DNA from: Rheinheimera sp. MM224
Lineage (GTDB): Bacteria > Pseudomonadota > Gammaproteobacteria > Enterobacterales > Alteromonadaceae
Reading direction: 5' to 3'
DNA: 64,000 nucleotides
NCBI RefSeq assembly: GCF_947090785.1
Contig: NZ_OX352320.1
Span: 1,798,001 to 1,862,000, forward strand
Notes under the pieces: model-generated
Database searches by the model: none
What the model was told of the DNA's origin: nothing
Seen by the model: the letters and a program-made list of their open reading frames with translations, nothing else
Made by a program: the position numbers and the translations under genes
Shown: piece after piece, positions 47,285-57,434 of the stretch
Position numbering within the stretch: position 1 is the first letter of the stretch
Layout of the letters: every line of letters begins with the position of its first letter

Positions 47285-50200
47285 GCGCAGCTATAGCCAA
47301 TCTGGATTTATTGTCCTTTCCGTTATCCGGCAGTCAGCTGATTGAAGCCAGTGCAGGTACGGGCAAAACATTTACCATAGCGGCTTTGTATTTACGTTTG
47401 GTATTGGGGCATGGCACCAGTAAAGCCTTATTGCCACCCGATATTCTGGTGGTAACTTTTACTGAAGCTGCCACCCAAGAGCTGACCGAACGTATAGGCC
47501 AGCGTTTAGCAGACGCTGCCCGTTATTTCCGCGAACAAACAAATGAAGCAGATCCATTTTTACAAAGTCTGCGCAGCGAATTTACCCCAGAGCAGTGGCC
47601 CCATTGCGCTTATCAGCTGGAGCTGGCGGTGCAGTATCTGGATGAAGCGGCCATTTCTACTATTCACGGCTGGTGTAATAAAGTACTGGCCGAATTTGCA
47701 CTCTCCAGCGGTTATTTGTTTGAACAAAACCTGGTGACAGACGTTGAGCAGTTGCAGCTGGATGTGATCCGCGATTACTGGCGCAATTTTTATTACCCAT
47801 TGCCGGAAGAGCATATAGCCACAGTCTGGCAACAGCTGCAAAACCCTGAAACTTTGCGCAAAAAAATTCTGCCGCTGATAAGCCATCTGTCGTTATTTAC
47901 AGAACCCGCGACACCAGCTGTGTTATTGCCTGAAGTGAAAGCGCAGCGTAAGCAAAAACTGGCAGAGCTTAAAGCACCCTGGAATAACTGGATCAGCGAA
48001 ATCCGCATTTTGCTGCATGGTGCTATTGAGCGTAAAGAGGTGGATGGCCGCAAATTGCAGGCGCGTTATCTCGACAGCTGGCTGGCAAAATTAGTAGCTT
48101 GGATCACCGATGCCGAAATGGTTGATCCGGATTTACAAACAGGCCAAAGCCGCTTAACGCCAGAAGGTTTAAGTGAAGCGTTTAAAGGCCCAGTTCCGAA
48201 TCATCCGGCTTTTGAGGCTATGGCAAAACTGGCCGATGAACTGGCAGCTTTGCCGGATCCACAGCAGGATTTAGTGCTGCATGCGGCCTTTTGGTTTGCG
48301 CGGCGTTTCCATCAGTTGCAGTTAGAACGCTCTGAACTTGGTTTTGATGAGCTGCTAAGCCGCTTGCAGCAGGCGCTGCAAAAAGATCAGGGTGGGCTTC
48401 TGGCCGAACGTTTACGGCGTAAATTCCCGCTGGCCTTGATAGATGAATTTCAGGATACCGATCCTGTGCAGTATCAGTTATTTGATGCGATTTATCAGCT
48501 AAATGAAAACAGAAGCGATTGCGGTATTTTATTGATAGGCGACCCAAAACAAGCCATTTACGCCTTCCGTGGTGCTGATATTTATAGTTATTTAGCCGCC
48601 AAACAAGCCACAGCAGGAAGGCATTTTCAACTGCCAAAAAACTTTCGTTCTACCCACGAAATGGTCAGCGCGGTTAATCACTTATTTAGTTATGCCGAAC
48701 AGCGCGCTTTAGGCGCTTTTGTATTAGGCCGACCAGATTTATTGAGTTTTTATCCGGTAGAAGCTCAAGGGCGTAAAGAGAGCTTTGTGGTGGATCAAAG
48801 CCCGGCCACAGCGCTGGAGTTTTGTATTAAAGAGTCCCCCGATGGCAAGCCTTTTAGTAAAGCAGCCTGTTTAGCAGAAATGGCGCAGGCCTGTGCTGAG
48901 CAAATCGCAGTGTTTTTAACCGGCAGTGCTGCAGGCAATACAGGTTTTGTGAAAGAGGCTCAGTTCACAGCACTTAAAACCAGCGATATAGCGGTTTTAG
49001 TCAATAACCAGCAGGAAGCCAATGCCATTAAAAAGGCCTTGGCAGAGCGTGCTTTGGCCTCTGTGTATTTATCCGATAAAGGCGCTGTATTTGAAAGCCC
49101 GGTGGCACTGGATTTATTGCTATGGCTACGCGCTTGCGCTGAGCCTCAACGAGAAGCTTTGGTACGCTCGGCTTTATCGAGCTGGAGCTTATCATTAAAT
49201 TATTCCGAGCTTGAACAGCTGCTGCAGGATGAACTGTTGTGGGAGCAGCAACTGGCGCGTTTTGCTACTTATCAGCAACTCTGGCAACAGCAAGGTGTGC
49301 TGGTGATGTTATGGCAACTGATGCGTGATTTTGGTGTAGCTGAGTTTTTACAGCAGCAGCCATCAGGCGAAAGGCTGCTGACCGATATTCTGCATTTGGC
49401 TGAACTGTTGCAACAACGCTCGATGGAGCTGGAAGGTCCGGCTGCGCTTATTCGTTATCTGGCTGAGCATTTGGCGGGGCAAGGTGATTTAGCGGCTGAG
49501 CAGCAAAAACTGCGGTTAGAAAGCGATGAAGCCCTGATTAAAATTGTCACTATTCACAAATCCAAAGGCCTGGAGTACCCGCTGGTATTTTTACCTTTTA
49601 TTGCCTTAGCCCGCGCTGTGGATGCCGGCAAAGGTCCTGTCACTTACCATCAGGACGGTGAGCTTACCGTGGTGTTACAAGCCAACGAGCAGCAAGCCCA
49701 ACAAGCAGAGCGGGAACGTTTAGCCGAAGATATGCGTAAATTGTATGTGGCCTTAACCCGGGCGCGGCATTATTGCTGGGTGGGGCTGATGCCGGTCAAA
49801 GAGCAAAGCGCTATAGGTTACTTGTTATCTGATGATGCGCTAGTGTCGCCTGTGGCTTTGCCAGAGCAGTTATCGCCTTTACTGACACAGCCTGATATTC
49901 GTTTGGTCGACAACTTATCAGAGCAGCGGACTCAAGTCGCAGTGATGGATCAGGCGGGCGAGCTGTTGCCTTATGCCCAAATGACCCGTTCAGTGAAAGA
50001 GCTGTGGTGGATAGCCAGTTACAGCGCTTTGCTGGAGCAACATCAGCATGACAGTAAAGCAGCTGAGCTGTATCAGGAATTAGCACCAGAGCAATTGCAG
50101 GATGATGTTGAACCAACAGGATCAAAGGCCGTGACTTTGGCTCAGGGTTTTGTCCGTGGCAGTCAGGCCGGTACTTTTTTACATGATGCGTTGGAGTGGG

Positions 50201-50961
50201 GGGCGGTTCAGGGCTTTGATCTATTGGCGCAGCAGCCGGATTTATGGCAACAAGGCCTCACTCCTTTAATGCAGAAATATGGCTTATTGCAGCAACTGCC
50301 AGAGCATAGATGGCAAATCCGGTATTGGGCTGAGCAACAAGCACCTTATCCTGAAACTGACCATGTAGCCGAAGCCTTAGTGCCATTGCAGCAGTGGCTG
50401 ACGGAGCTTATTCAAACGCCTCTCTGGCAGAATAACAAAACCAGCTTAAGCAGTCTTACCGAAGGGAGTTACAGGGCTGAACTAGAATTCTGGTTGGCAG
50501 TACAGCACTGCAGCAGTGCGCAGCTGGACGCCTTAGTGCAGCAGTATCTGTGGCCTGAATTGTCACGGTCAGCGCTTCGCACCACCCAGCTGCAGGGCAT
50601 GCTGAAAGGTTTTATCGACTTAACTTTAGAGCAGGATGGCCGCTATTGGGTGCTGGATTATAAATCGAATTATATAGCCGATGGGCAATACGACAGCCCT
50701 GCCTTAATACAACAGATGTTGGCGCACCGCTACGACGTGCAGGCGGCTTTATATGCAGTGGCCATCCATCGCTTATTGCAAAGCCGTTTGACGGACTATA
50801 AGCCAAAAGAACATTTAGGCGGCGCTTTGTATTGGTTCCTGCGTGGTGGTGAGGCGACAAACAAAGGTGTGCTTGCTGTGGATATTCCGTTGGAGTTGGT
50901 GAACAAGCTTGACGCTCTGCTGCAAGGTCAACTGGTTGCTAAGGAGCTGGCCCATGTCTGA
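47281..50961 (+). CDS. recB: Exodeoxyribonuclease V beta subunit RecB
   Basis: RecB is the 3'-5' helicase and the only nuclease of RecBCD, and it loads RecA after Chi. The 1226-residue protein has the UvrD-type Walker A EASAGTGKTFTIAAL (about 22-36) and Walker B LIDEFQDTDPVQYQLF. Motif III is GDPKQAIYAFRGADI, motif V is TIHKSKGLEYPLVFLP, and the VALTRARHYCWVG stretch is motif VI. The C-terminal nuclease has GMLKGFIDL and WVLDYKSN with its catalytic Asp and Lys, and GTFLHDALEWG further upstream. All motifs look intact. It overlaps recC by four bases and recD by eight. Confidence 0.97.
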   Translation: MSAAIANLDLLSFPLSGSQLIEASAGTGKTFTIAALYLRLVLGHGTSKALLPPDILVVTFTEAATQELTERIGQRLADAARYFREQTNEADPFLQSLRSEFTPEQWPHCAYQLELAVQYLDEAAISTIHGWCNKVLAEFALSSGYLFEQNLVTDVEQLQLDVIRDYWRNFYYPLPEEHIATVWQQLQNPETLRKKILPLISHLSLFTEPATPAVLLPEVKAQRKQKLAELKAPWNNWISEIRILLHGAIERKEVDGRKLQARYLDSWLAKLVAWITDAEMVDPDLQTGQSRLTPEGLSEAFKGPVPNHPAFEAMAKLADELAALPDPQQDLVLHAAFWFARRFHQLQLERSELGFDELLSRLQQALQKDQGGLLAERLRRKFPLALIDEFQDTDPVQYQLFDAIYQLNENRSDCGILLIGDPKQAIYAFRGADIYSYLAAKQATAGRHFQLPKNFRSTHEMVSAVNHLFSYAEQRALGAFVLGRPDLLSFYPVEAQGRKESFVVDQSPATALEFCIKESPDGKPFSKAACLAEMAQACAEQIAVFLTGSAAGNTGFVKEAQFTALKTSDIAVLVNNQQEANAIKKALAERALASVYLSDKGAVFESPVALDLLLWLRACAEPQREALVRSALSSWSLSLNYSELEQLLQDELLWEQQLARFATYQQLWQQQGVLVMLWQLMRDFGVAEFLQQQPSGERLLTDILHLAELLQQRSMELEGPAALIRYLAEHLAGQGDLAAEQQKLRLESDEALIKIVTIHKSKGLEYPLVFLPFIALARAVDAGKGPVTYHQDGELTVVLQANEQQAQQAERERLAEDMRKLYVALTRARHYCWVGLMPVKEQSAIGYLLSDDALVSPVALPEQLSPLLTQPDIRLVDNLSEQRTQVAVMDQAGELLPYAQMTRSVKELWWIASYSALLEQHQHDSKAAELYQELAPEQLQDDVEPTGSKAVTLAQGFVRGSQAGTFLHDALEWGAVQGFDLLAQQPDLWQQGLTPLMQKYGLLQQLPEHRWQIRYWAEQQAPYPETDHVAEALVPLQQWLTELIQTPLWQNNKTSLSSLTEGSYRAELEFWLAVQHCSSAQLDALVQQYLWPELSRSALRTTQLQGMLKGFIDLTLEQDGRYWVLDYKSNYIADGQYDSPALIQQMLAHRYDVQAALYAVAIHRLLQSRLTDYKPKEHLGGALYWFLRGGEATNKGVLAVDIPLELVNKLDALLQGQLVAKELAHV

Positions 50962-52843
50962 TTCAGAATTATTGGAACTGCAGATGCAGGGTAAAGACTG
51001 GCGTGCTTTGGATAAAGCCCTGGTGACCTTTTTTCGTGAGCAACAAAAACTACCGGCTGCGCTTGCGCTATTGATTGGCCAGTGCAGCTTTGCGCTCGCT
51101 CAAGGCCATTTGTGTTTACCGCTTAAACGTATGCCACAGTATTCTGAACAAGAATGGCAGGCTTTGATGGCGCTTTATCCGGATTTGATTCAGCTGAATG
51201 ACGCTGGTAATCAGCCTTTTGTTTATGCCAATAACGCTTTGTATATGCGCCGTTATTTTAGTTATCAGCAGCATATAGCGTTTTATCTAGAGCAGAGTAG
51301 CGAGCGCAGCCAACAGCTGCGACAGGCTATCAATCCGGCATTGCTGAATCAGTTGTTGGATCCGTTATTTCCTGCAACCGCAGCAACACAAGCTGCACCT
51401 GACTGGCAACGTTTGTCCTGTGCTATCGCAGCCAGCAGTAGTTTTAGTGTGATTACTGGCGGGCCTGGTACTGGCAAAACCACCACTGTCGTTAAGTTGC
51501 TTTTGGTGTTGCAGCAATTACAGCAACAACAAGGTGCAGCGCCTTTGACCATTCAGCTGGCCGCTCCTACAGGCAAAGCAGCGGTGCGGCTTCGAAGCTC
51601 CATTCGTAATACGCTGGACAAACTGCCAGCATCGGCAGAGATAAAAGGCCAGGTACCTACAGAGGTTTCGACCTTGCATAAGCTGCTGGGGGCTCGCGCA
51701 CAAAGCCGGCAATTTAAGCAAAATGCACTGGAGCCTTTGGCGCTGGATTTATTAGTGGTGGATGAAGCCTCAATGCTGGATGTGGAGTTGATGGCGGCTT
51801 TATTGTCAGCCTTACCAGCTCATGCGAGGTTGATTTTATTAGGGGATAAAGATCAGCTGGCTTCAGTGGAAGCTGGAGCTTTAATGGCCGAACTTTGCCA
51901 ATGGGCAGAGCAGGGGCATTATTTGCCTGAAACCGTAGCCTGGTTAAATCAACTATCTGCAGCTGCTATACCAGAGTCATTAATCAGCCAACAAGGCAAA
52001 GCGCTGGAGCAACAAATAGGGATGCTCAGAGTCAGCCACCGTTTTGATCCACAAAGTGGCATCGCCAAATTAGCCAATGCAGTCAATAGCGGGCAAAGCG
52101 CTGAAGTTGCCGCCATTTGCCGCGCTGATTATGCCGATCTGCAGTATCTTGAGGCGGCAGAGTTCAGGCAGCTTAAGCAATTGGTGTTGACGGGACAGGC
52201 GAAAAAGCAAATACCAGATGCAGCTGGTTTTAGTTTTTATCTGCAGACAGTAGCGCAAAGCCCTGCTTTGGATGCGTCAGATCACCTGATTGATCAATGG
52301 GCGCAACAGGTGCTGGCGGATTTTTCTGCCTTTCAGCTATTATGTGCTGTACGTCAGGGCCCGTTGGGTGTTGAGCAAGTCAATCTAAGCGTAGAGAAGA
52401 TGTTGCATCAAGCCGGACTGATTCAGCAGAGCAGTCAATGGTACGCTGGTCGTCCAGTGATGGTGACGCAAAACGATTATGCGCTGGGACTGATGAATGG
52501 CGATGTGGGCATCTGTTTATTGCGGCCATACCAGGGCAAATTGATGCTGGCTGTGGCTTTTGCATCAGAGGATAGCAGTAAAGCTGTGCGTTGGGTTTTG
52601 CCAAGCCGGTTGCAGCAAGTCGAAACCGCCTATGCCATTACTGTGCATAAATCTCAGGGGTCGGAGTTTCGTCATGCGGTGCTGGTATTACCGGATCACT
52701 TCAGCCCGGTACTGACCCGCGAGCTGATTTACACCGGAATTACCAGAGCGGCGAAACTTTTTAGTTTTGTGTGTGCCAAACCGGACTTGTTGGCCTTAGC
52801 GATTGAGCAGAAGGTGCAACGTCATGGGGCTGTCAGGCTGTAA
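50954..52843 (+). CDS. recD: Exodeoxyribonuclease V alpha subunit RecD
   Basis: RecD is the fast 5'-3' helicase of RecBCD. The 629 residues match E. coli (608). The Walker A motif is GGPGTGKTTTVV (about 177-188), Walker B is VVDEASMLDVELM, motif III is LLGDKDQLASVEAGA, and motif VI is YTGITRAAKLFSFV near the end. ATG 50954 sits inside the recB end, overlapping by eight bases. With recC and recB it forms one operon. No neighbouring gene suggests an anti-phage fusion; this is the ordinary housekeeping enzyme. Confidence 0.96.
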   Translation: MSDSELLELQMQGKDWRALDKALVTFFREQQKLPAALALLIGQCSFALAQGHLCLPLKRMPQYSEQEWQALMALYPDLIQLNDAGNQPFVYANNALYMRRYFSYQQHIAFYLEQSSERSQQLRQAINPALLNQLLDPLFPATAATQAAPDWQRLSCAIAASSSFSVITGGPGTGKTTTVVKLLLVLQQLQQQQGAAPLTIQLAAPTGKAAVRLRSSIRNTLDKLPASAEIKGQVPTEVSTLHKLLGARAQSRQFKQNALEPLALDLLVVDEASMLDVELMAALLSALPAHARLILLGDKDQLASVEAGALMAELCQWAEQGHYLPETVAWLNQLSAAAIPESLISQQGKALEQQIGMLRVSHRFDPQSGIAKLANAVNSGQSAEVAAICRADYADLQYLEAAEFRQLKQLVLTGQAKKQIPDAAGFSFYLQTVAQSPALDASDHLIDQWAQQVLADFSAFQLLCAVRQGPLGVEQVNLSVEKMLHQAGLIQQSSQWYAGRPVMVTQNDYALGLMNGDVGICLLRPYQGKLMLAVAFASEDSSKAVRWVLPSRLQQVETAYAITVHKSQGSEFRHAVLVLPDHFSPVLTRELIYTGITRAAKLFSFVCAKPDLLALAIEQKVQRHGAVRL

Positions 52844-52961
52844 ATCTGTAATGCTAGTGTTATATCCATAATAATTAGAGTTGCATCTTTAGCACGGACA
52901 TCGATAATAACGCGCTTCAGCAAGGGTCGCTATGCTGGCCGAACACAATAAGGGAGTTGTC

Positions 52962-53777
52962 ATGGATTTTTGGTTGTTATTTAAAGCTTTTATTCTGGGT
53001 ATAGTTGAGGGTTTAACTGAATTTTTACCCGTATCCAGTACAGGTCATTTGATTGTAGTTGGTGATTTGATTGGGTTTTATAACGAAGGCAAAGTGTTTG
53101 AAATTGCTATTCAGTTAGGTGCTATTCTGGCCGTGGTATTTGAATACCGTCAGCGTTTTATCAATGTGGCGACAGGCATTACGCACGATAAAAAGGCTCA
53201 GAATTTTGTAATGAATTTGTTTGTCGCTTTCCTTCCTGCCGCCATCATTGGCTTGTTGTTTATTAAATACATTAAGTTGTATCTGTTTAACCCTATTACT
53301 GTCGCGACTATGCTGGTGCTGGGTGGTTTGGTGATTTTGTATGCGGAGCGCCGTACTCATCAGGTGAAAATTCATGATGTAGACGACATCACCTGGAAAG
53401 ATGCGTTAAAAGTAGGTTGTGCGCAGATCATCTCGATGATCCCCGGCACCTCACGTTCTGGCTCAACCATTATTGGCGGTTTGTTTTTTGGTTTTGATCG
53501 TAAGGTAGCGGCAGAGTTTTCGTTCTTTTTAGCTGTGCCAACCATGTTTGCTGCGACCTTCTACGACTTGTTTAAACACCGTGATGTACTGGCCTTTGAT
53601 CAGGCGCCAATGTTTATCGTAGGTTTTGTCACAGCCTTCTTCAGCGCTTTGTTAGCGGTAAGAACTTTTGTACGTTTTGTATCAAACCACAGCTATGAAA
53701 TTTTTGCCTGGTACCGTATCGCCTTTGGTTTGGTGATCCTCGCGACCTGGTACTTTGGTTGGGTGAGCTGGTCTTAA
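52962..53777 (+). CDS. uppP: Undecaprenyl-diphosphatase UppP (BacA)
   Basis: UppP removes a phosphate from undecaprenyl pyrophosphate, recycling the lipid carrier for peptidoglycan and O-antigen synthesis. The 271 residues match E. coli (273). Motifs are [18 protein letters not shown] (catalytic Glu region) and [15 protein letters not shown] (Ser and Arg). Several membrane helices are present. ATG 52962 follows AGGGAG. A bidirectional terminator lies after it. It stands next to the polysaccharide genes that use the same carrier. Confidence 0.96.
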   Translation: MDFWLLFKAFILGIVEGLTEFLPVSSTGHLIVVGDLIGFYNEGKVFEIAIQLGAILAVVFEYRQRFINVATGITHDKKAQNFVMNLFVAFLPAAIIGLLFIKYIKLYLFNPITVATMLVLGGLVILYAERRTHQVKIHDVDDITWKDALKVGCAQIISMIPGTSRSGSTIIGGLFFGFDRKVAAEFSFFLAVPTMFAATFYDLFKHRDVLAFDQAPMFIVGFVTAFFSALLAVRTFVRFVSNHSYEIFAWYRIAFGLVILATWYFGWVSWS

Positions 53778-53836
53778 CAAGCTCTGTTAAGGGATACCAC
53801 AACAAGGCTGTCGGCAGTTGTGGCAATGTACATAAT

Positions 53837-53863
53837 AAAAAGGGCACCTAAAGTGCCCTTTTT
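53837..53863. terminator. Bidirectional Rho-independent terminator
   Basis: AAAAAGGGCAC, CTAAA and GTGCCCTTTTT form a perfect stem flanked by A and T runs. It separates the convergent uppP and polysaccharide pyruvyl transferase genes. Confidence 0.9.
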
Positions 53864-53891
53864 GCTGTCTACCCGTTCGTTTCGGATGAAC

Positions 53892-55070
53892 TTAACGGCC
53901 TAAGTATTTATCCAGAGTTTTGTATAAACCCTGCCACATAGTTTGGTTTTTCTGCTTCAGTTTGGCGGCGTTTTCTGCCAGACGAGGCGCGATTTCTTCC
54001 TGTTCAGCCAGTAACTGACTGACTTTTTGCGTCAGGCTGACCGCAGAGAGTTTTTCCAGGCAATAATCCGCCATACCAAAATCAGACATCATCGCATGGT
54101 ACTTGTGGCTCCAACTGGTCGCAATACAAGGCACACCCTGACTCAACGCATTAATAGCACCGTGGAAACGCGAGCTGATGGCAACAGAGCTTTGGCCGAT
54201 AAAGGCTTTAACGGCTAATGGGTCTTCAATCTGAATAATTTCACAAGGGGCTAAGCGGGCAATTTCCTGACACAACAGCTGATCTTCTTTGCCTTCATGA
54301 TTGACCAGTACCACAGCGTAGCCTAATTCCACCAGCTGATTGGCCGCAGCAGCAAAAGCTTCAACATAGTTAGTGCGCTCCGCTTCAGCATTGGCGTGGT
54401 TAAATTTCGACACCACTTTGCTGTTTGGAATAAGAGCCGCAAATTTGCCTTCAATTTCAGGCAAAGCTGTAGTGCTGTGGCCTTTTAAACCGACGGTAAA
54501 ATCAGGCGTTAACTTCACAGTATCCGGCAGATTGGCTTCACAGCTTTGTAAATGGCTGAAGGACACCGGGTCGCGCACATAAATCAGTGCTGCGCTGTGA
54601 ATAATGTCACGCATCGCTGCTTTACTTTCGTCGCTGCTAAAAGGACCAAAGGCTTGAGGCATAAAGACAAAAGGCTTGCCTGCTTCTTTAAAACGTTTTA
54701 CTTCACGGGCAGTATTTTGCAGAAACTTCAAAGGCCACTGGTCGCCATAGGCAAAACCGCTGGCTTCTAAAATGACGTCAACATCACGTTCTGTCACCAT
54801 GCCGTAACGCTTCATCAGGTTGCGTAATGAGCCTGGTAATTTGCCAAACCATGGCGTTAAATCCAGGGCTTTGCGGCGGAACGATATTTTTTGCCATGCG
54901 CCTAATAGAGCACGCTCACGGTAGGGCAGGTTAGGGCCAGGTGATAACACCAGCTCTGTGTTGTTTAAGGTTTTTAAACCCTGTAAACAGGCCAGCAGCA
55001 TCAGGTACGCGCCTTTATTGCGGAACTGCACCCCTTTGATTTCGACTAATAAGGCTTTTGATTCAGACAT
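53892..55070 (-). CDS. Polysaccharide pyruvyl transferase family protein
   Basis: The 392-residue protein belongs to the PS_pyruv_trans family, which adds pyruvate ketals to sugars from phosphoenolpyruvate. Landmarks are KGVQFRNKGAYLMLLACLQG at the start and a C-terminal SSRFHGAINALSQGVPCIATSW stretch, both typical of the family. It has no membrane segment and should act in the cytoplasm on lipid-linked sugars. It overlaps the nitroreductase gene by eight bases and is the last gene of the four-gene minus-strand operon. Confidence 0.88.
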   Translation of the reverse strand: MSESKALLVEIKGVQFRNKGAYLMLLACLQGLKTLNNTELVLSPGPNLPYRERALLGAWQKISFRRKALDLTPWFGKLPGSLRNLMKRYGMVTERDVDVILEASGFAYGDQWPLKFLQNTAREVKRFKEAGKPFVFMPQAFGPFSSDESKAAMRDIIHSAALIYVRDPVSFSHLQSCEANLPDTVKLTPDFTVGLKGHSTTALPEIEGKFAALIPNSKVVSKFNHANAEAERTNYVEAFAAAANQLVELGYAVVLVNHEGKEDQLLCQEIARLAPCEIIQIEDPLAVKAFIGQSSVAISSRFHGAINALSQGVPCIATSWSHKYHAMMSDFGMADYCLEKLSAVSLTQKVSQLLAEQEEIAPRLAENAAKLKQKNQTMWQGLYKTLDKYLGR

Positions 55071-56100
55071 AAGTTAATAACTCCGTAGCGGTTTTCTTCT
55101 CGGAGTGAGGGATCAACGCCTGCGGATCAGGGTAACCCACAGCAATCAGCATCACGACTCGTTCGAAAGGTTGTAATTTCAGTAAGCGGCCAATTTTGGC
55201 TTCGTAGTTTTCGATATCAGGCCAGTTGATGGAACACGAGGCCAGGCCCATGGTTTCCAAAGCCAGCATCAGTTGCATATTGGATAAGCTGGCGTCGATA
55301 TAAATCACATGGCGGTCGCGCTCAAATGGATAAGCACTTAAATCCCCGACCACAGCAAGCAGGGCAGGAATGCCATTGGCGTAACCCACAGTGCCCATAG
55401 GTAAATTCGCCAGCTTTGTCAGCATCTCGCCTTCTGTCGCTGCAATATAACGAAATGGTTGACGGTTACAGGCACTTGGCGCCTGAGCTGCAGCGGCAAC
55501 CGCTTGTTCCAGAACGGCTTTAGGTACGCTCTGAGGTAAAAAAGTACGGACTGAACAACGCTGTTGGCACAAGATTAAAAACTGCTCGTAGCTGATGTCA
55601 GCTCTGGGTCTTTGTTCGTAAGGGGCTGGTGCAGAAGGACGGCTTTGTTCTAAACGTGGGGTGATCTGGGCTTTTAATGCGGCGAAAGTAACAGGTTGAC
55701 TGGCACCTTCAGGCCATTGTGTAACAGAAAAATAGCTATCCATCACATCGTGGCAGTATTTCAGCAGCACTAAATCTAAGGCCTGATGATCGGCCAGCAG
55801 GTTTTGTAATGCAGTTAAAGTTTCGTCAATATAGTCCAGCGCAAACAAAGACTTGCGCGGCACCATGCTTAAACCTTTCTCCAGCCTGTGAATATTCCGG
55901 CGTAAAATAACTGTCGCTATGCTGCTGCTTTCTTCATGCAGGTGATAGTGATGACGGCCCGCCGCTGTGGCATGTTGCTCACGGCGAAAATGCGGGTTAA
56001 AAAATGCATAATACAGCGTTGCCGCCAGACGGCTTTTTGCTGCATAAGGTAATAATACCTTGTCGAGCTTTTGCCTGATTTGTTGGAGTTGTTTTTTCAT
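55063..56100 (-). CDS. Nitroreductase-like protein with N-terminal extension
   Basis: The 345-residue protein has a nitroreductase FMN-binding domain in its C-terminal half (about 180-345), with CSVRTFLPQSVP, APSACNRQPFRY and a later IGRLLKLQPFERVVMLIAVGYP. The N-terminal 170 residues form a helical, positively charged domain that I cannot name. Nitroreductase-like genes do occur next to pyruvyl transferase genes in polysaccharide loci, but no reaction is established for them. ATG 56100 overlaps the flippase stop by four bases. Confidence 0.82.
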   Translation of the reverse strand: MKKQLQQIRQKLDKVLLPYAAKSRLAATLYYAFFNPHFRREQHATAAGRHHYHLHEESSSIATVILRRNIHRLEKGLSMVPRKSLFALDYIDETLTALQNLLADHQALDLVLLKYCHDVMDSYFSVTQWPEGASQPVTFAALKAQITPRLEQSRPSAPAPYEQRPRADISYEQFLILCQQRCSVRTFLPQSVPKAVLEQAVAAAAQAPSACNRQPFRYIAATEGEMLTKLANLPMGTVGYANGIPALLAVVGDLSAYPFERDRHVIYIDASLSNMQLMLALETMGLASCSINWPDIENYEAKIGRLLKLQPFERVVMLIAVGYPDPQALIPHSEKKTATELLTYV

Positions 56101-57434
56101 ACCGTCTCTTTCTCTACCACCACACCGGAGGCTTTTACCTTCATCAGTTGCCATAACTGACGACGGGTTCTTCCGGAAAAAAATAAAAAGAAAAATGAAG
56201 CGTAGGCGTAAGAAATCAGCGTTGCCCAGGCTGCACCATCAATGCCCATAATGGGAATAAGCCACCAGTTCAGCAGCACGTTCAACACTGCGCCTATGCC
56301 ATGACTAGCTAAAGATAAAGGCTCCTGACCGGTAATAATTAAATGCTGCCCAATCAGGTAACGGATAAAGATAAACACACCAGCCCAGATATGGATTTGC
56401 AGTACTGAAATACCTGCATTAAATTTCTCACCAAAAATCAGTGGTACTAAAGGTGGCGCTACAATAAATATAATGACCGCGATGCTTAACGCCATCGCAA
56501 AAAAGTAACCACAATATTTTCGCAGCAACAACAGATAACCTGACCAACTGCTCTGATGGCTTTTCAGCAACTCAGGATAATACCGCACTGCTAAAGTCGC
56601 TGGTATGACATACCACAGTTCAGAAATACGGCTGACAGCGGCATAAACACCTGCAGCTTCAATATCAATCAGACGTTCGATCATAATCAGATCGATACGC
56701 AGATAAACCACAGATAAAATACCTGAAACCCATAACCAACTGGAACGGCGCAACAACTCTTTACCATGTTGCCAGTTAAACCAGGCTGGTGTCAGACGAC
56801 CATGCTGTTCTGTCGAATTTGTCGGACTTTTGTTATGGCCTTTATAAATCTGGTACTGCAACACACCTACGGCCGCAAACTCCAGACCTACTATCCAAAA
56901 CAAAGCGCCAATGCCCATGCCATACCAAAGCACAGCTAATTTGGCGATAAGTCCTAAAATACCTAACCCCAGCTTGCTGTAAGCGAGAGTACGGAAATGG
57001 CCTAAATAATTCTGGTGGTACTCAAATAAAATAAAAGCGTTAAACAGCTGGCCGACAAAAAGTACAGCAGCACCCAGCTGATAGGGTTCAAACTCTGACG
57101 GTAAATACCAGCTGAAGCCAATAAACATCAGAGCTGCGAACACAAAGCCTGCTATTAATCGAAGCCAGGTTGCGGTAAATAAGATTTGCTGGCCTGTGCG
57201 TAGGTCTGGTGCGGATTGCACCGACTTTTGCACCAGATTATTTAAACCTAAATTGGCTAAGGGTGCTAAAAATGCACTCCAGGTCATGACAATAGAGTAA
57301 TAACCTGTGGCTTCAGGGCCCAGCATCCGTGCCACTATAATGGTGATTAACGCACCAGCCGCCAGCTTGACTAAACGCTCACCTAATAAAGCAACTGCTT
57401 TAGCTTTAGCGACTTTTACTAAAAACTTAACCAC
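56097..57434 (-). CDS. Oligosaccharide flippase (Wzx/MATE-type), first copy
   Basis: The 445-residue protein has twelve or more membrane helices and begins like a polysaccharide transport protein (LGERLVKLAAGALITIIVARMLGPEATGYYS, family phrase ARMLGPEATG). Such proteins flip lipid-linked sugars across the inner membrane. The start is GTG at 57434, overlapping the wecA stop by eight bases. A second, different flippase gene begins at 63522 on the other strand, so this one may serve a different unit. Confidence 0.9.
   Translation of the reverse strand: MVKFLVKVAKAKAVALLGERLVKLAAGALITIIVARMLGPEATGYYSIVMTWSAFLAPLANLGLNNLVQKSVQSAPDLRTGQQILFTATWLRLIAGFVFAALMFIGFSWYLPSEFEPYQLGAAVLFVGQLFNAFILFEYHQNYLGHFRTLAYSKLGLGILGLIAKLAVLWYGMGIGALFWIVGLEFAAVGVLQYQIYKGHNKSPTNSTEQHGRLTPAWFNWQHGKELLRRSSWLWVSGILSVVYLRIDLIMIERLIDIEAAGVYAAVSRISELWYVIPATLAVRYYPELLKSHQSSWSGYLLLLRKYCGYFFAMALSIAVIIFIVAPPLVPLIFGEKFNAGISVLQIHIWAGVFIFIRYLIGQHLIITGQEPLSLASHGIGAVLNVLLNWWLIPIMGIDGAAWATLISYAYASFFFLFFSGRTRRQLWQLMKVKASGVVVEKETV

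Noticed and set aside
43835..52843. recBCD as part of a defence or mobile island
   Set aside because: Sequence, length and order are those of the housekeeping enzyme, and no defence or mobility gene adjoins it.
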